From NCBI GenBank assembly GCA_973895155.1, contig OZ316895.1:3472001-3536000 (forward strand): a stretch of 64,000 nucleotides of DNA, written 5' to 3'. The translations under genes and the position numbers were made by a program. Source of the DNA: Marsupella aquatica. Its lineage: Eukaryota; Marchantiophyta. The notes below the pieces were generated by a model, which had not been told where the DNA came from, ran no database searches, and saw only the letters and a list, made by a program, of their open reading frames with translations. Positions 11,130 to 22,880 of the stretch are shown in pieces (positions within the stretch are counted from its first letter, which is position 1; each line of letters opens with the position of its first letter).

Positions 11130-14100
11130 CGCAGAGCTCTTGAGCTAGATTCAGAAACCTTCGATGTTCGTGGTTTTCGGATGAATTAACAACTGATTGA
11201 AATCAAGCTTCGTTCGTTCGTTAGGATGTATGCAATTACCACTTTGCACACATCCCAACGAAACTTCAAAGATGTACATATATGACTAATCTTCGAATCT
11301 TAAAGAGACTCTTTTGGTGGATTTTGATGATTGTGATCATTCACGAACCTTTGTGATTGACGAGCCCAAAACAAGTGACGCGATAAGACCTCATGTAATT
11401 AGGTCAATTTTCTCCCATAAGTTAGTCTAACTGAGGGAGGAGGATGGGGGATTATCTTTTCCGTTGTTGTACCAGTGTATCAAGATTGGAGTAATGTAAA
11501 CAAGATATGGATTCATTGGTACCTTTGCACTAAAGGAAGACTCTACAAAGTGTGGACCTTGTCAATGTAGAGTGTTCCACCTTAGTTGGTCTTATCTCCT
11601 CATTAGTGTTTGTTCCTAATTAACCTTGGTAGCCCTAATTTGAGAGTGGGGCCAGCTTGAGCATAAAATAACACTAATTAAGCTCCGTACAAGTTCTGCA
11701 ATTAGCATTCATTGTTGAGGATTTCCCACCAGAGAGCGAGAGGATGATATAGAAACAAGCAATGGCCATTGAAATGTGTATCCCTTGATTGTTTGGAATG
11801 ATTTTGCTTAGGGCCACACTACGCTCCAAATATTGTTTAGGGCACGTTACACTCCAAATATTGTTACCTTTAGCACAATTGTAACCGTGAAAATCTTGGG
11901 CTACAGATGGTGTTATCAAAGACCAATTACAAATTCTACACATTAGAGTTTTTCTAACAGCTTTTAAGTACTTTGTTATTAAAGATATTTTAATCGACAA
12001 TATTGCCATTAATTTTTTCGTATTTATCAAAGTGTCACGGTTTAGTATATGGAGTACAAGTTCCCAAGTTAACCAGAAAAATTATATCCGGAAGTTGTGA
12101 CATTTTTATAAATATAATAAAAATGGTGATAATATTATAAATTCAAACATCTTAAATGACACAGTGTACTTAAAAGCTATTTTTTTTGTAAATCCTTTAT
12201 TATCGGGTGTGATACTATTATAAATTCAAACATCTTAAATGACAGTGTACTTAAAAGCCCATTTTTTTTGTAAATCCTTTATTATCGGGTGACTTAAGAG
12301 GGTGAAAAGATGGTTCAGCGATTAGGGAGGGTGAGTAAAAATGCACGGCAAAAAAGGAAAAGCCAACGTCCGGATGACAAATCCTAAGTCACCCTTTGAA
12401 CTTTGTTGGCATCCATAGCAAAAACAAACTTCGAGCAGCACAGCAAGGTCTAGCAGCAGTCGGGGGTGGTCCAGCAGCAGAGCATCGTTCTTCAGCATCA
12501 ATCTTTGCATAATCTTCGCAGCAAGGCAAGGTCAAGTAGCAGCAGCATCGATCAAGGTGCAGCATAGAGGTCAATTGATGCACCTCTATGCATCAATCTG
12601 AGGTCAATCTGAGGGCAGCATCAATGTCAGAAATGCTCCTGACCCCTCCTGACCCCACCGTGGACCGTGTGAGGGGGATTCACGTTGTTGCCCTAGGATA
12701 GTATTTGTAAACTCCTTGAATGTGCATTTTTATTCTTTGTATGCCTATACATGGTTATGCAGCATTACCTGGGTCAAGCCAAGAACCCCCATGCCAGTCT
12801 GGCCTGGGGATTCTGAAATTTGATTAAGAAGTACAATAAGGTGCACGTGACAAAATAGATTTCCCATGGACCACAAAGTTGGTCTTATGAAACCAGGATG
12901 GAACACATTTCCCAAAAGTTGAGTTTAATTGTAATAAGTGGACATGATATTAGTAAATTCAAATATTTTTTGAGGATATGCTAGAAGAGTAGGTAAGCTA
13001 CACTTCCATCAAAGTGACACTAAATATTTGGTCACTTTTGGCTGAGTTATTTATCATGGAATGCGGCGGGGTAAATTCTATTAGATTAACATTGTGGTAA
13101 TATGCAATATGAGGGCTTGTGTTTTTTTAATGTCTTCTCCTTCTCTAGTTGCCTTGCAGGTTAAAAACTAGAAATTAGTTAGTGGACCCCCTAGCTACAT
13201 GTTTAGGCCTTGTTTGAGCTCAAGTTCTTTTTACGGCATGGCGTCCCAAAATTTACACCCAAATTGACGCAAACACGAAGGAAAACTGTAAGTTCGATTC
13301 ACAAAACCGATGACTCTTGTTTGTTGCGGTTGTTGTCGACGTGGCACGCTCTGGTGCCAGGAATTTTGGAAGGGACCTCTAGTGGGGTCCGTAATTATTA
13401 TAAATAATAAGCCCCAAACTCCCATGGACCACCAAACTGTGGTCCACGAGAGCAATGTGTCCAACCTGGTGGTCCATCCCGAGTTCACGTTCTGCAAGTT
13501 GACAGAAAGCAACAAATGAAACTTTGGCAGTGTAAAACAAAAGTGAATGATTCAGCACTCAGGTTTCACACTTGGTAACTTGGGATAATGGGCTCTAACC
13601 ACCTACGCTTAGCTCCCCCTGGAAATTCACCCCATTACTCCCTCTAGGGGATGGGTTACCCTACACATTCACCCTGACTTTTGATTAAAAGTATTTTAAT
13701 TTTATGTTCTACTATTAATATCATGTCACTTTTTAGAGTTACAGGGTGAGTAGCCCCTATGGAAAACTCTATTAACTTTAGAGCTAGCCATAAATGGAGA
13801 GGGTAAGAAATTGGTGAGCTTGCAGTTGGAGTTCATCTTTATTAGGGTGTCTCAAAGTCTAGCTTTAACAAGAGAAGGCCCTCCCATAACTCCAGTACTA
13901 GTGGAACTCCCCTAAAGTTATGGGAACCAATCTTCAGCTACCATAAGGAAAGTCCAGGGGCTTAACACTTAACCTGTAACTTTCTTGCAACTTTAGGCGC
14001 AAATCCGGAAATCCGGAAATCCACAACTAAAGGCACAATCATGGGCTTTGCGCTGGATGTGGTGATGGTTGCTGCATTTGAGATGGTGGCTGATCAAAAA

Positions 14101-14640
14101 TGGAGGGAAAATTAATGTAAGCTACGGCACAAGTGAGGCCGTAACTCATGCCTTATGGTGGGTAAATGCTACTTCCCCCCATTTTGAAAATTCCATAACT
14201 GGGTCCCATAAGGGGAGTTATGGGATACTACCACAAATCCATATCTTTCACTAATGACCCATCCAAATCCATATCTTTCACTAATGACCCATCTGTGGAG
14301 ACTCCCTATTATTACAAAGGGTGAGAGAAAGTGGGTAAGAACAAGGTTAAGTGAGTAACCTCAAATGCAGGCTCTAAATGGCTTAACTCATCGACCTCCA
14401 GTTGAGTTATGTTTAATTAAGATTAAGATGGGGTGGATCTGTCGTACCCCCAGGTCACACCTTCCCTCCCCTTGCAGAGCTTTTCGGCCCTTCTATCCTT
14501 GTGCCCAGTAAAACTACACACATCTGCAGATCAATGCGGCACTGAATACGAGAATGTACTACAGGAGCTCTTCATCGGCACAACATTGAGAAGTTCCTCA
14601 AATCGATTACATTATAATCGTTGAATTCTAGTAGAATCTG
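11130..14640. other. Intergenic with several short tandem duplications
   Basis: No supported gene. Tandem duplications are at 11811-11866 (period 29), 12127-12290 (period 82) and 14234-14293 (period 30). The rest is AT-rich with a short CAG-rich patch near 12425-12560. Confidence 0.5.
12127..12290 (+). repeat. Tandem duplication, 82-bp unit
   Basis: Two adjacent copies containing TATAAATTCAAACATCTTAA, then AGTGTACTTAAAAGC, a T-run and AATCCTTTATTATCGGGT. The copies differ at only a few positions, so the duplication is fairly recent. Confidence 0.9.
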
Positions 14641-16642
14641 CCCCAATCGGAAAGATGTTGGACGCCGCTGCTCACCGATTCGCAGGTATCCTTGTTACTC
14701 CCCTTTTCTAACATTGGCTGTACTCAGTCCTTCGATCCGTGCTCTGCGTTCTCGATCAATGTTTTTGTAGCTTACATTCGAGATGGAAGGATCATATGCT
14801 GGGAAAGGCCGCTGCGCCTGAATCCACTGATATAACTGTGGAAGGTTTCGTCCTCTGTGGATTTTAAGTTGCCCACTTCGCAGAAGCGAGCTAGCTACGT
14901 TTCTCTAACTCACAAATTCTCCAAGAAAGTTGTAGAATTTTGAGTCCAGCGAGAATGAAGAACAATTTCGAAAAGTTTCCAAGCACATAAAATATGCGAG
15001 GAAATCGTGCTCGCTGCACCTGACGATGTCACCATTTCTTCCAGGCAGACTTTTCTTGGTAAGCTCAAAACTTATTTGAGAGGACGACCAAAAGGATCGA
15101 CGGAGCACTTGCCTCGTGTTTCGCTGTAAAGCACGTCGTTGGCTCCTTTCGATGTGTGTTCTTGGCCGGAGAATTCGATTCGAAAGGATCATTTCATCGA
15201 ATGTCTTTTGCTCATGAGTGACTCTGTTTCCGCGGTAGTTTATATTCAAACGCTACCGGAAGGCCTCAAAGTCTGTGCACGGATCAATCAGCATTTAGTT
15301 GCAAAATGGATTGTGCATTTGCCAAACAATGAGCGGTACAGCTTTATTTATGGATTGTTAATCCAAACATGATATCGCACAGCTTCGATCGACTTCGTCT
15401 TGTCAACTTTAGACATGTACTGTTATCTGTGAGATACAAAGAACACGAATTATTCAAGTGTTCCATTGTTCATTACAGTGTAATAGAAAACCTCGACAGT
15501 TTTTCCAGTCTAATTTAACTCCTTCAGTCTGTTGCCATCGTCTTCACGTCCTTGTAACCCAACATGTTCTGCTTGACGTTTCCAAGGAAAAGCCGGTGAC
15601 TCTTAATTGAATCATCTAGCCTAACATGTCTCTACCTGAACGGCAGTGCACAATCGCACCCTGAGCGAAACGGTAATGGCCTGACACAGAAATTCGTGAC
15701 GGTGGAGCCGATCAGATTCGCATCCATAGCGACCGGTGGTATAGTGCCAAACTAGATTCACATAACCGTCACATTTCTTAGCATCGGGAAGGTTTAGGAT
15801 CGAAAGGGACCGTTTGTTCTCCAGCAATTCCAATTTCAAAATACTACCAGTGAGAGAACCGATTTCTGGTCTGCCTGTTACCCGGGCTTCCGCTCAGGCT
15901 ATTACCGTTCTAGACGCCGAAAGATCACATGGATCGAACCTTTGTCATCTCAGTTTGTGTCATGCAGCTTCCAATAATTATTTTAGCCCCGCTAGAAGCA
16001 AAGGAAGAAGCAGGAAAAGTGCTAAACATTTTATAGAACTCGGTGATATCTGCTGTTGACATCCAGCGCGAGCGGCCAGTCAGGATACAGGAGCTACCTT
16101 AAACACTCGAGGTAGTCCTCTCCTCCATGCCACCGTTTGTTACGTCTTCTTCACTGTCGTTGCGAGCAAGTCAGAATACCTCCATGATCAGCTCTTCGCT
16201 TGCATTACTCCGTCTAATCGCGGTACAGGAGCCTCCTTCAAGGAGATTGTGACCTATAGTTCGTTCAGCTAGCTCAAGACCTAGCTTCTTCAAGGCCAGG
16301 ACATGAACGACAATCAATTTTGACGGCAATTTGTAATATGCCAATGCAGAACGGAGCACATCGATTACAGTTTTCAACTACCAGGCTACTCTTTGCTTAT
16401 CATTCTCAGGTTACGACGCGAGTTTGGGATTGCCCTGGACATTCAATCACTCAGGTAAATCGAAGCATATAGCTTCAGGCGTGCCTCGTACCGCCTTTCG
16501 AACCTTTTGCGGTCAGTTCCATGAATCTCTCGAATCTTGCTCTTGCGACGAACAATGTATCGATTATCTATCCGATCGTTTTGCTGAACTTCCGAGATCC
16601 GACAGTTCTCTGATAAAAATAAAAGTTGACCAGTGATTTCTC
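14641..16642. other. Intergenic, upstream of the LBD gene
   Basis: Mixed composition with several frames of 60-115 codons on both strands, none of which I recognise or can join to a neighbour. The promoter and leader of the LBD gene must lie here; no TATA box could be assigned with confidence. Confidence 0.4.
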
Positions 16643-17494
16643 ATGGTTGGACAGGAAATGGCTACGTCACCGAGTCAGCCATGTGTTTCCTGTATATTCT
16701 TACATCGGAAGTGTCATGCTGATTGTATGTTTGCTCCATACTTCACGGGGGACATGCTGGACAAGTTTAAGGAAGTTGGCAGCGTATTTGGCATCCAAAA
16801 AGCTGAAAGGCTTTTGCAAGGGCTTTCCTTGAAACGAAGGCAAGTCGCTGCCCGTTCTCTCATATACGAGGCCCATCTCCGGACCAAAGATCCAGTCCTT
16901 GGGAGCGGTGGAGTGATCGTGCGTTTACGACGACAAATCAAGCAATTAGAGACTGAGTTAGCTTCGACGCGTTCCGATCAGGCGAGGTGTAGTCATGACG
17001 CTGGAGGTTTCCCGGGGATTAGTCTGAGTCCTAGAAGAATCCCCTCTTCATCACGTGGAAGTGAGATGAATCTGTCAGGAACCCACGTCGGGCAAGAACA
17101 ACAACAGCAGATGGTGTCTAGAGATCAGCACCTTAACATGGAATGCGAGCCACAGGACCTTACCGGTGAGCAGGTGCCAGACGTAAATGCTACGCCTGAG
17201 GAACGATCCGCTGAAGTTGGAGAAGGCTTGCGCAATCATGGTCCTTCCTCGACCTTGAAGGCCAGGTTGAGTGCGACATACAGTGAACAGCTGCTAGACT
17301 CAAATGCTAGGCCTGGGGAACAATCTACTGAAGTTGGAGAAGGCTTGCGCAATCATGGTCCTTCCTCAACCTTGAGGGCCAGGTTGAGTGCAACACATAA
17401 ACTCAGACAGTTCAACGGCTTATATCGGAGGTCTGTCAGGTCTCAGTACGTGTGGAGAATGCGAGCGCAACGAGTGAGAGTAAGAAGCCGCTAG
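16643..17494 (+). CDS. LOB-domain (LBD/ASL) transcription factor
   Basis: A 283-codon frame. Residues about 14-28 form the zinc-binding C block, C-x2-C-x6-C-x3-C (CVSCIFLHRKCHADC), followed by the expected APYF. The GAS block follows (DMLDKFKEVGSVFGIQKAERLL), and the family's Asp-Pro is present in RTKDPVLG. A coiled-coil tail near residues 90-110 (RLRRQIKQLETELA) keeps Leu-x6-Leu-x3-Leu, but the last leucine of the usual zipper is not in place. LBD proteins are plant nuclear DNA-binding regulators of organ boundaries and development. The C-terminal half is low in complexity and contains a 39-residue tandem repeat. The start was set at the first ATG; a second ATG five codons later would also leave the domain whole. 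No intron is needed. Confidence 0.88.
   Translation: MVGQEMATSPSQPCVSCIFLHRKCHADCMFAPYFTGDMLDKFKEVGSVFGIQKAERLLQGLSLKRRQVAARSLIYEAHLRTKDPVLGSGGVIVRLRRQIKQLETELASTRSDQARCSHDAGGFPGISLSPRRIPSSSRGSEMNLSGTHVGQEQQQQMVSRDQHLNMECEPQDLTGEQVPDVNATPEERSAEVGEGLRNHGPSSTLKARLSATYSEQLLDSNARPGEQSTEVGEGLRNHGPSSTLRARLSATHKLRQFNGLYRRSVRSQYVWRMRAQRVRVRSR
17186..17400 (+). repeat. In-frame tandem duplication inside the LBD gene, 117-bp unit
   Basis: The two copies start at 17186 and 17303. Each encodes 39 residues with the shared core EVGEGLRNHGPSSTL followed by ARLSAT. The period is a multiple of three, so the frame is preserved. Several substitutions separate the copies. Confidence 0.92.
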
Positions 17495-19625
17495 ATTTTC
17501 GGCAATGTCGAGTAATTGACCATTCATTTATGCAATTTATTAGCTTTCGAGCAAAAGTTGAAGTAGATAGATCGGAATATAATTAGCATTAGTAGGAGTT
17601 CGACTCTTGGTGCGCCTCAGCACTACGAGTGATGTATTGCAAAACTTTTACTGTCGAAAGCTCCTTCAGGACCAACACATACGCTGTCGGCCATGTTTTG
17701 TACGAACTTACCTCGAGCTCCTTCGCGACAGCAGCAGGACCACGAGTTTTCGGACAACTAAAATGGTTAATACTCGATAAAGAAACGCCTGTTTGTATTC
17801 ATCCAGCATCAATTCCGCTAGTGTCTCATCTTCTTCATTCGTCATCTTTACTCATGGCGAAGAGTTTGGTCGTCAAACAAGAGTAAAATTGAGCAAGCGC
17901 ATGTCTGAGAACATCGATATCACCTTCAGTTACTACTAAGATGAAGAGCTGCCTAGGTATTGTCCATGTCCGCCAAAACAACCACAATGCCTAATTTATC
18001 CCTGCGGTTGTTTCAATTGGGCCCTAGTAGCGATTGATCTTCATATCACAGGAGCGGATATTCAAGAACGATGGAATTAATTTCTCGTTGTTACTAGCTT
18101 ATCTCGAAATTTGTTACCTCAACTAATGAAAGAATCTTGGTGAACGAGGCTAGGCATGGCTATGCTCCTGAAGTCAGTTTTATGTACGTTCCGTTAAATT
18201 AAACTTGGGCCTCTCCATATAGATTCGAGAAAATGGGAGGGACGAGAATTATTGGGACACTCATCTCTTCGACTCAGAGGACTGAATTTACGCGCATGCG
18301 AACTTGTAAATGTGTGTTCCTTAATACTAAACATAGTTTATATCTATGTCTGCAAGCATGGCCACCAACCAACCCTCATCACTGGACTAGCAGCTATGTC
18401 AAGTATTCTTTGTATCTGGACAAGGAATTGCCCTCGTCTGTTCGAGATAGAAATGTCATTGGAAAAAATAGAATCCATCGTTAGGGCAAAGGAAAAGCTC
18501 TCTGAAGATTTCAGGGTACCGAGTAGGGATCCGTATTGCTCAGCAAAAAGCTCTTGAATGCATAGTTTAGTGCTGGACAGACATTCCTCCTGATGAATTT
18601 ATAACTTTTATTCGTGACCAGCTTCATGGAGTATGTTTCAATGAAGTTAACTGACCTTGTAGTGTCCCGCTTTCTCATAATCTGCTCTGATCACCATGAA
18701 GCCTCCTACGTGCCTTTTCTTTCTAAAGTTGGAAATTTAGATGGAAGCTCTCGCATTCTGCCCTGTTCAGGATTGCGCAAGCTTTTCAACAAGCTGGTCA
18801 ACACGCTTGTGCATGTTCGCAGATAGCTTAATTGTTCATCGAAGTTGTACCTTCTTATTTTCTTTATGATCATCTCGACAGTCAATCGGTGGATGCGAAA
18901 CCTACTGCAGTACCTTGCCAACGACATACGGCTCGTTTAGGAGTTTTGCAGTACGGTCCACTCACAAAATTGTGTTGAGTGACAGTTCCCGAAGAGTTCA
19001 GTCAATGAAATGGGAATCCTCCTGTACTTTTTAATTTTGGTTGGCACGGAGGCTGGTGTTGTGGATCCTCTCGCCTGTTGTCAAGAATGGCGATTACAAA
19101 CGGCGGAAGTATAGATCAGATGAATTGTCACGCGATACCGTAGGCTACATTTGTGCAGGTTAGACGATGAGATTCTGGAGGAAAAATTTGATTAGTTTGT
19201 CCGTCGGTGATCGTTCGCCAGCAGTTAAGAAATCATGGAAGCAAGGATGGGGAATTACCACTGGCAGTCAGGGCGGCTGTTTGCAAATAAGATACCTGGT
19301 GTCCTTTCTGAACATCGATCGAAGCAGAATGATGTCAGCATGCGAGTTCGTTTCTCCTACCTTTCTAGACGATGAGAAATCAGAGGGTAAGCCTCAGGAG
19401 TATTCGCTACTAACAAGTGAATCAATACTTCATGCTTGATCTCCTATACACATCCTATTGTCAGGGCTTTAAACTTGGGGCAGAGCATTCATACCATTCA
19501 AGATTCAATGTCTAGTGGACAACATGAAGATATCAGTACAGCTCGAACAACACACAGGAAAAGAGTCAGGACAGTGCATCCCGACGATCGGAAAGAAACT
19601 TATTGGAGTGTTTTATCATACTTAC
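17495..19625. other. Intergenic or decayed gene remains
   Basis: Lies between the convergent LBD gene and the ATPase gene fragment. If that gene once extended further, its remaining exons should lie here on the minus strand. The minus strand at 19625 begins with a good donor (GTAAGT), but I could not find a convincing next exon. Plus-strand frames at 18252-18557 are not recognisable. Confidence 0.4.
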
Positions 19626-21253
19626 GAATGCAGCTTTAAAAGCTGCAGGAATGCACTGAAGGATTCCTGAGTTCCACTTGCTATCAAATTTTATAGTCTC
19701 ACGAGAAGATGTGAGAATAAAATCAGCGTTCACAATGAACGGGAAACCTGTTCTCTGTTCTGTGGGCAGGAAAGAGAAATGTCACCAGCGTGGTCTGACG
19801 CTCGCCCTTCTTGAGGAAACGCAAGACTAATGGCCCAGTCATGAATCTCCTCTCTCCCTTGAACCGGGTGAGAAACGGGAAACAAGCCTCGGAACAGTAA
19901 GTAAGGAAACGTGTCAGCATCTTCTCCACGATCACATTCAACTCTGAGGTTAACCTTGGAAAACATGAAAGGCATCTTGACTTCAACATTGGATACTCGA
20001 GAATGGCATGAACCCGCAATGGAGGAAATTGGCTCTGAGCGTATAATCCTCAACAAATCTCTCCTCCCATGTTCGTCCTCTATCTGGTTCACAACTTTGA
20101 GCTCCCGAAGTTTAGATAAAAACAGTATATTCTCAGGAGATATATCCTTGAGCTGTGTCCGAACGAGGTCAACCTTGTCGTGACGGAGAGGAAGAACTAG
20201 CACAGTGGCAGGTACCTTATCACGTCCACACACAGCCAGAATCGAATCGTCAGTTGGTGACTCTGTCCATTCCGGAACTATGTATCCAACTCCAGACTCG
20301 TCGCAAGGTTCTTCTCGGAATCGAATACGAAACCCATTACTGATAATCATTGGAGTTTCGCAAACCATAAAGACTGACTTGAACCCAATTCCTGCACAGC
20401 ATTAACCACACGCAGGCTTAAACTCGTGAGCAGACTGCGTCACTGCATTCGAGTGGGGCCACGAGCTTTGGTACTGCCTCAAACTTTGTACGTACGGGAT
20501 AATGATCGTTTGCCATACAATTTGCAGCTATGGTTGCGAGAAAACTGGGGGCCTGTAAAGTAACCTGCACTACATGGCTTGCGTTTGGATGCATTGACCG
20601 TTAAGCGCTAAACCGAAAAATCTCTCATAGGCGGGAAGTACAAACTCCCAACTGTTCTGCAGCTGACGTGCTTGTCTTTCAGAAAGAGCAGCAGCAACAT
20701 TGGAACACAATGCACCAAGTGTACAAGAGATTCTAATTTCAGCAGAGTTTTAGATGAAAAAAATACCTTTGCAACCAATGTACCCTTTTTCTCTCTTCCC
20801 CGTCTTCGTGGATTTTTTCACGCTACACAGAGCTTTGACATCTAGATCCGTCAGTCCTTCTTCGTTGTTGAGGACCAGCAGTGTTGCGGACACGCCCATT
20901 CCTGCAACGTCGTTGCTTGTTAACAAGAACTCCAGGGAAGGACGTACATGATCTCCATAAGTACTGTCCTCGGCGTTCTGCAAGACAGACGTGGAAGTAT
21001 CGCTCGTCAGCACTGTATGCTTTTCCGTTTATCGACATTCTTGCATACCATATGCTCCATGAATTGACGATTTAGCATGTGACGTGATTACCTGAATGAT
21101 CTCCTTAATGAAATGCATGTCATTCTGATAAAGTTCCGTGGACAAAATTGTGAGTGCTCGGTGGAGCTCTTCTGCTAGGGGTTGCTTGCTTGAAGATCCT
21201 ATCGAAAACTTGTCTCTCCGGATCTTTTCGATGAACTCTCTCTGCCAAGCCAT
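19626..21253 (-). pseudogene. NO VEIN/sacsin-type GHKL ATPase gene, three exons, frameshifted
   Basis: Exon 1 is 21253-21092, exon 2 is 20977-20767 and exon 3 is 20391-19626, with introns of 114 and 375 bp. Exon 1 ends ELYQNDMHFIKEIIQ and exon 2 starts NAEDS, restoring the QNAED N-box of the HATPase fold. Exon 2 joins exon 3 in phase to give GYIGCKGIGFKSVF, the glycine-rich ATP-lid motif of this family, followed by GYIVPEW. Near 19770-19790 the frame shifts by one base. Past it the conserved block FSFLPTEQRTGFPF and NADFILTSSRETI continues in another frame, up to a donor GTAAGT at 19625. Family members are large plant proteins with an N-terminal HSP90-like ATPase; NO VEIN acts in Arabidopsis vein patterning. 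Only the N-terminal region was found. A sequencing error at the shift cannot be excluded, so the gene could still be intact. The start lies in a duplicated segment. Confidence 0.8.
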
Positions 21254-21660
21254 GATCGATTGGAGCACAGTAGGAGGTCCGGGCTCAAATTAAGTACAAA
21301 AACACGAGATTCTGGGATCGAAAGCTCCACCCAAATTCTCCTTATGGACAGGGTCGATCAAATCCTACCACACCCAAAAACGGTGGAGCGCAATGCCGGA
21401 TGCTAATGCTCTAGTGCTAGCGGTTGCTTGTTTGGATCCTATCGAAAACTTGTCTCTCCGCATTTCTTCGATGGAATCTAGAGGCCAAACCATGATTGGA
21501 GCACAGCAATGGGCAAGGCATCCTACGGGCTCAACTTAACTACAAAAACACGAGAATCTGGAGAAGCCAAGTCCGGCACAAATTATCATTGTCATTGCCA
21601 GGATCGATCAAGTCCTACCACACCAAAACGGCGGAGCGCAATGCCAGACTCTAACAGTCA
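21180..21660. repeat. Tandem duplication of promoter and first codons, 240-bp unit
   Basis: Copies lie at about 21180-21419 and 21420-21660. Shared runs include ATCCTATCGAAAACTTGTCT (21196 and 21436) and GGAGCGCAATGCC. Copy 1 carries the start codon of the GHKL ATPase gene (minus strand, 21253). Copy 2 carries a matching minus-strand ATG at 21493 that opens with MVWPLDSIEEMRRDKFSIGS, similar to the real N-terminus MAWQREFIEKIRRDKFSIGS. The copies have diverged moderately. Confidence 0.85.
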
Positions 21661-22064
21661 CGGGAGCCTGTGGAATTCTGTGCCATTGAAGGTCCCCACA
21701 GAGAGGGAACTTATCGCTCCGCAACACTAGTGAAATTGTGGTCACGGAGATGCCATCGAAGGACATTTGATCCACTTCTTGTCATTGTCAGGAGCTCTGA
21801 TAGCTTGAGAAGACCCCGAGGCATCCAATATGAGCAACACGACCAAAATCATTGTGAAAGGCATCCAAGAGATGGCAGCGGCGGCGGCTGCAGATTGTGC
21901 AGCTCTTGAATTATAATAATTGTGCAGTCATTTTCCGTAGACCACGGTCAATATTCTCCTTCACAAGTTCACAGTATGACAGTAGTGAAGGCGATTTTGT
22001 ATCTTATGATTACAGATCTCTCAATTCATTACGATCGCATACTCGAGCACTGTACAGTATTTAC

Positions 22065-22130
22065 TTCGTTCCACGAAGTACGTACAATACACTAATACTT
22101 CGTTCCACGAAGTACGTACAATAGTATATT
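22065..22130 (+). repeat. Tandem palindromic repeat, period about 32 bp
   Basis: ACTTCGTTCCACGAAGTACG occurs twice in a row (about 22065 and 22097). Each copy is itself a small hairpin: ACTTCG and CGAAGT are reverse complements around a five-base loop. Confidence 0.8.
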
Positions 22131-22720
22131 GTATTTCCTTCGTAGGCATCGTTGAGTACAAGGGTCAGTCGAAGTATCTTCAAGGGATAGTGGGTTTGGT
22201 ACTTTGGTTACTCTAAGGATGAGTACACGAACCACCGGATATAAACTCGTATGAGGGCATTTGTGAGCATTTTTCACCAAACCAAACGGGCCATTTCACA
22301 CACTAAATATAGTGTCCTAGGGCTAAAAGCATTTTTGGAATGCTTTTATGGCCCCCAAGCCCCAAGGGCCAAGGTCTTGGAAAGTGAAGTGAAGCTAATG
22401 GTGGTAGATTAATTTGCTAAAAGACAGACTGGGGACCCACTCCACCCTTTATGTCACAGTACTCTTTGGGTAGTAAGTCTATTTAGCTATAACAAAGGAA
22501 GATCTTATGAAGGAGTTGTGGGCGCACTTAGAATGCAATGACTTGAAATAAGAATAGACCAAGGGGCTAGAAGAAGAGACCTCCAACACAAGTGGTCTAA
22601 AATATGGGACAAAAATGTGTTCCACATAACCAAATTGGGCCCGTCTATATTCCATGTAAGATCAGTAACAGGTTAGGTTGAAAGTGCCTCAAAATTTTGC
22701 AAAGTGAAGAGCAACCATTT

Positions 22721-22880
22721 CTCCCCAATGGATGGCCTTGATAACTTATCCATTTTCACACCAACTTAATTTAAAATCTGGCTTGAAAACCCAGAAAATT
22801 CTCCCCAATGGATGGCCTTGATAACTTATCCATTTTCACACCAACTTAATTTAAAATCTGGCTTGAAAACCCAGAAAAAC
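22721..22880 (+). repeat. Perfect tandem duplication, 80-bp unit
   Basis: 22721-22798 and 22801-22878 are identical by eye, both starting CTCCCCAATGGATGGCCTTG and ending CTTGAAAACCCAGAAAA. Identity implies a very recent duplication or an assembly artefact. Confidence 0.95.

Noticed and set aside
13204-13240. GGCCTTGTTTGAG-like sequence resembling the end of a PIF/Harbinger MITE
   Set aside because: No matching inverted end or TTA/TAA duplication could be found downstream.
18706-18927. Minus-strand frame ending LPSKFPTLERKGT, considered as a later exon of the GHKL ATPase gene
   Set aside because: The position and strand would suit, but the similarity to the family is too weak, and no in-phase splice sites connect it to 19626.
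19765-19795. A 26-base GT...AG segment that would restore the ATPase frame if spliced
   Set aside because: It is far too short for a plant spliceosomal intron and would remove the conserved FLPTE block, which must be coding.
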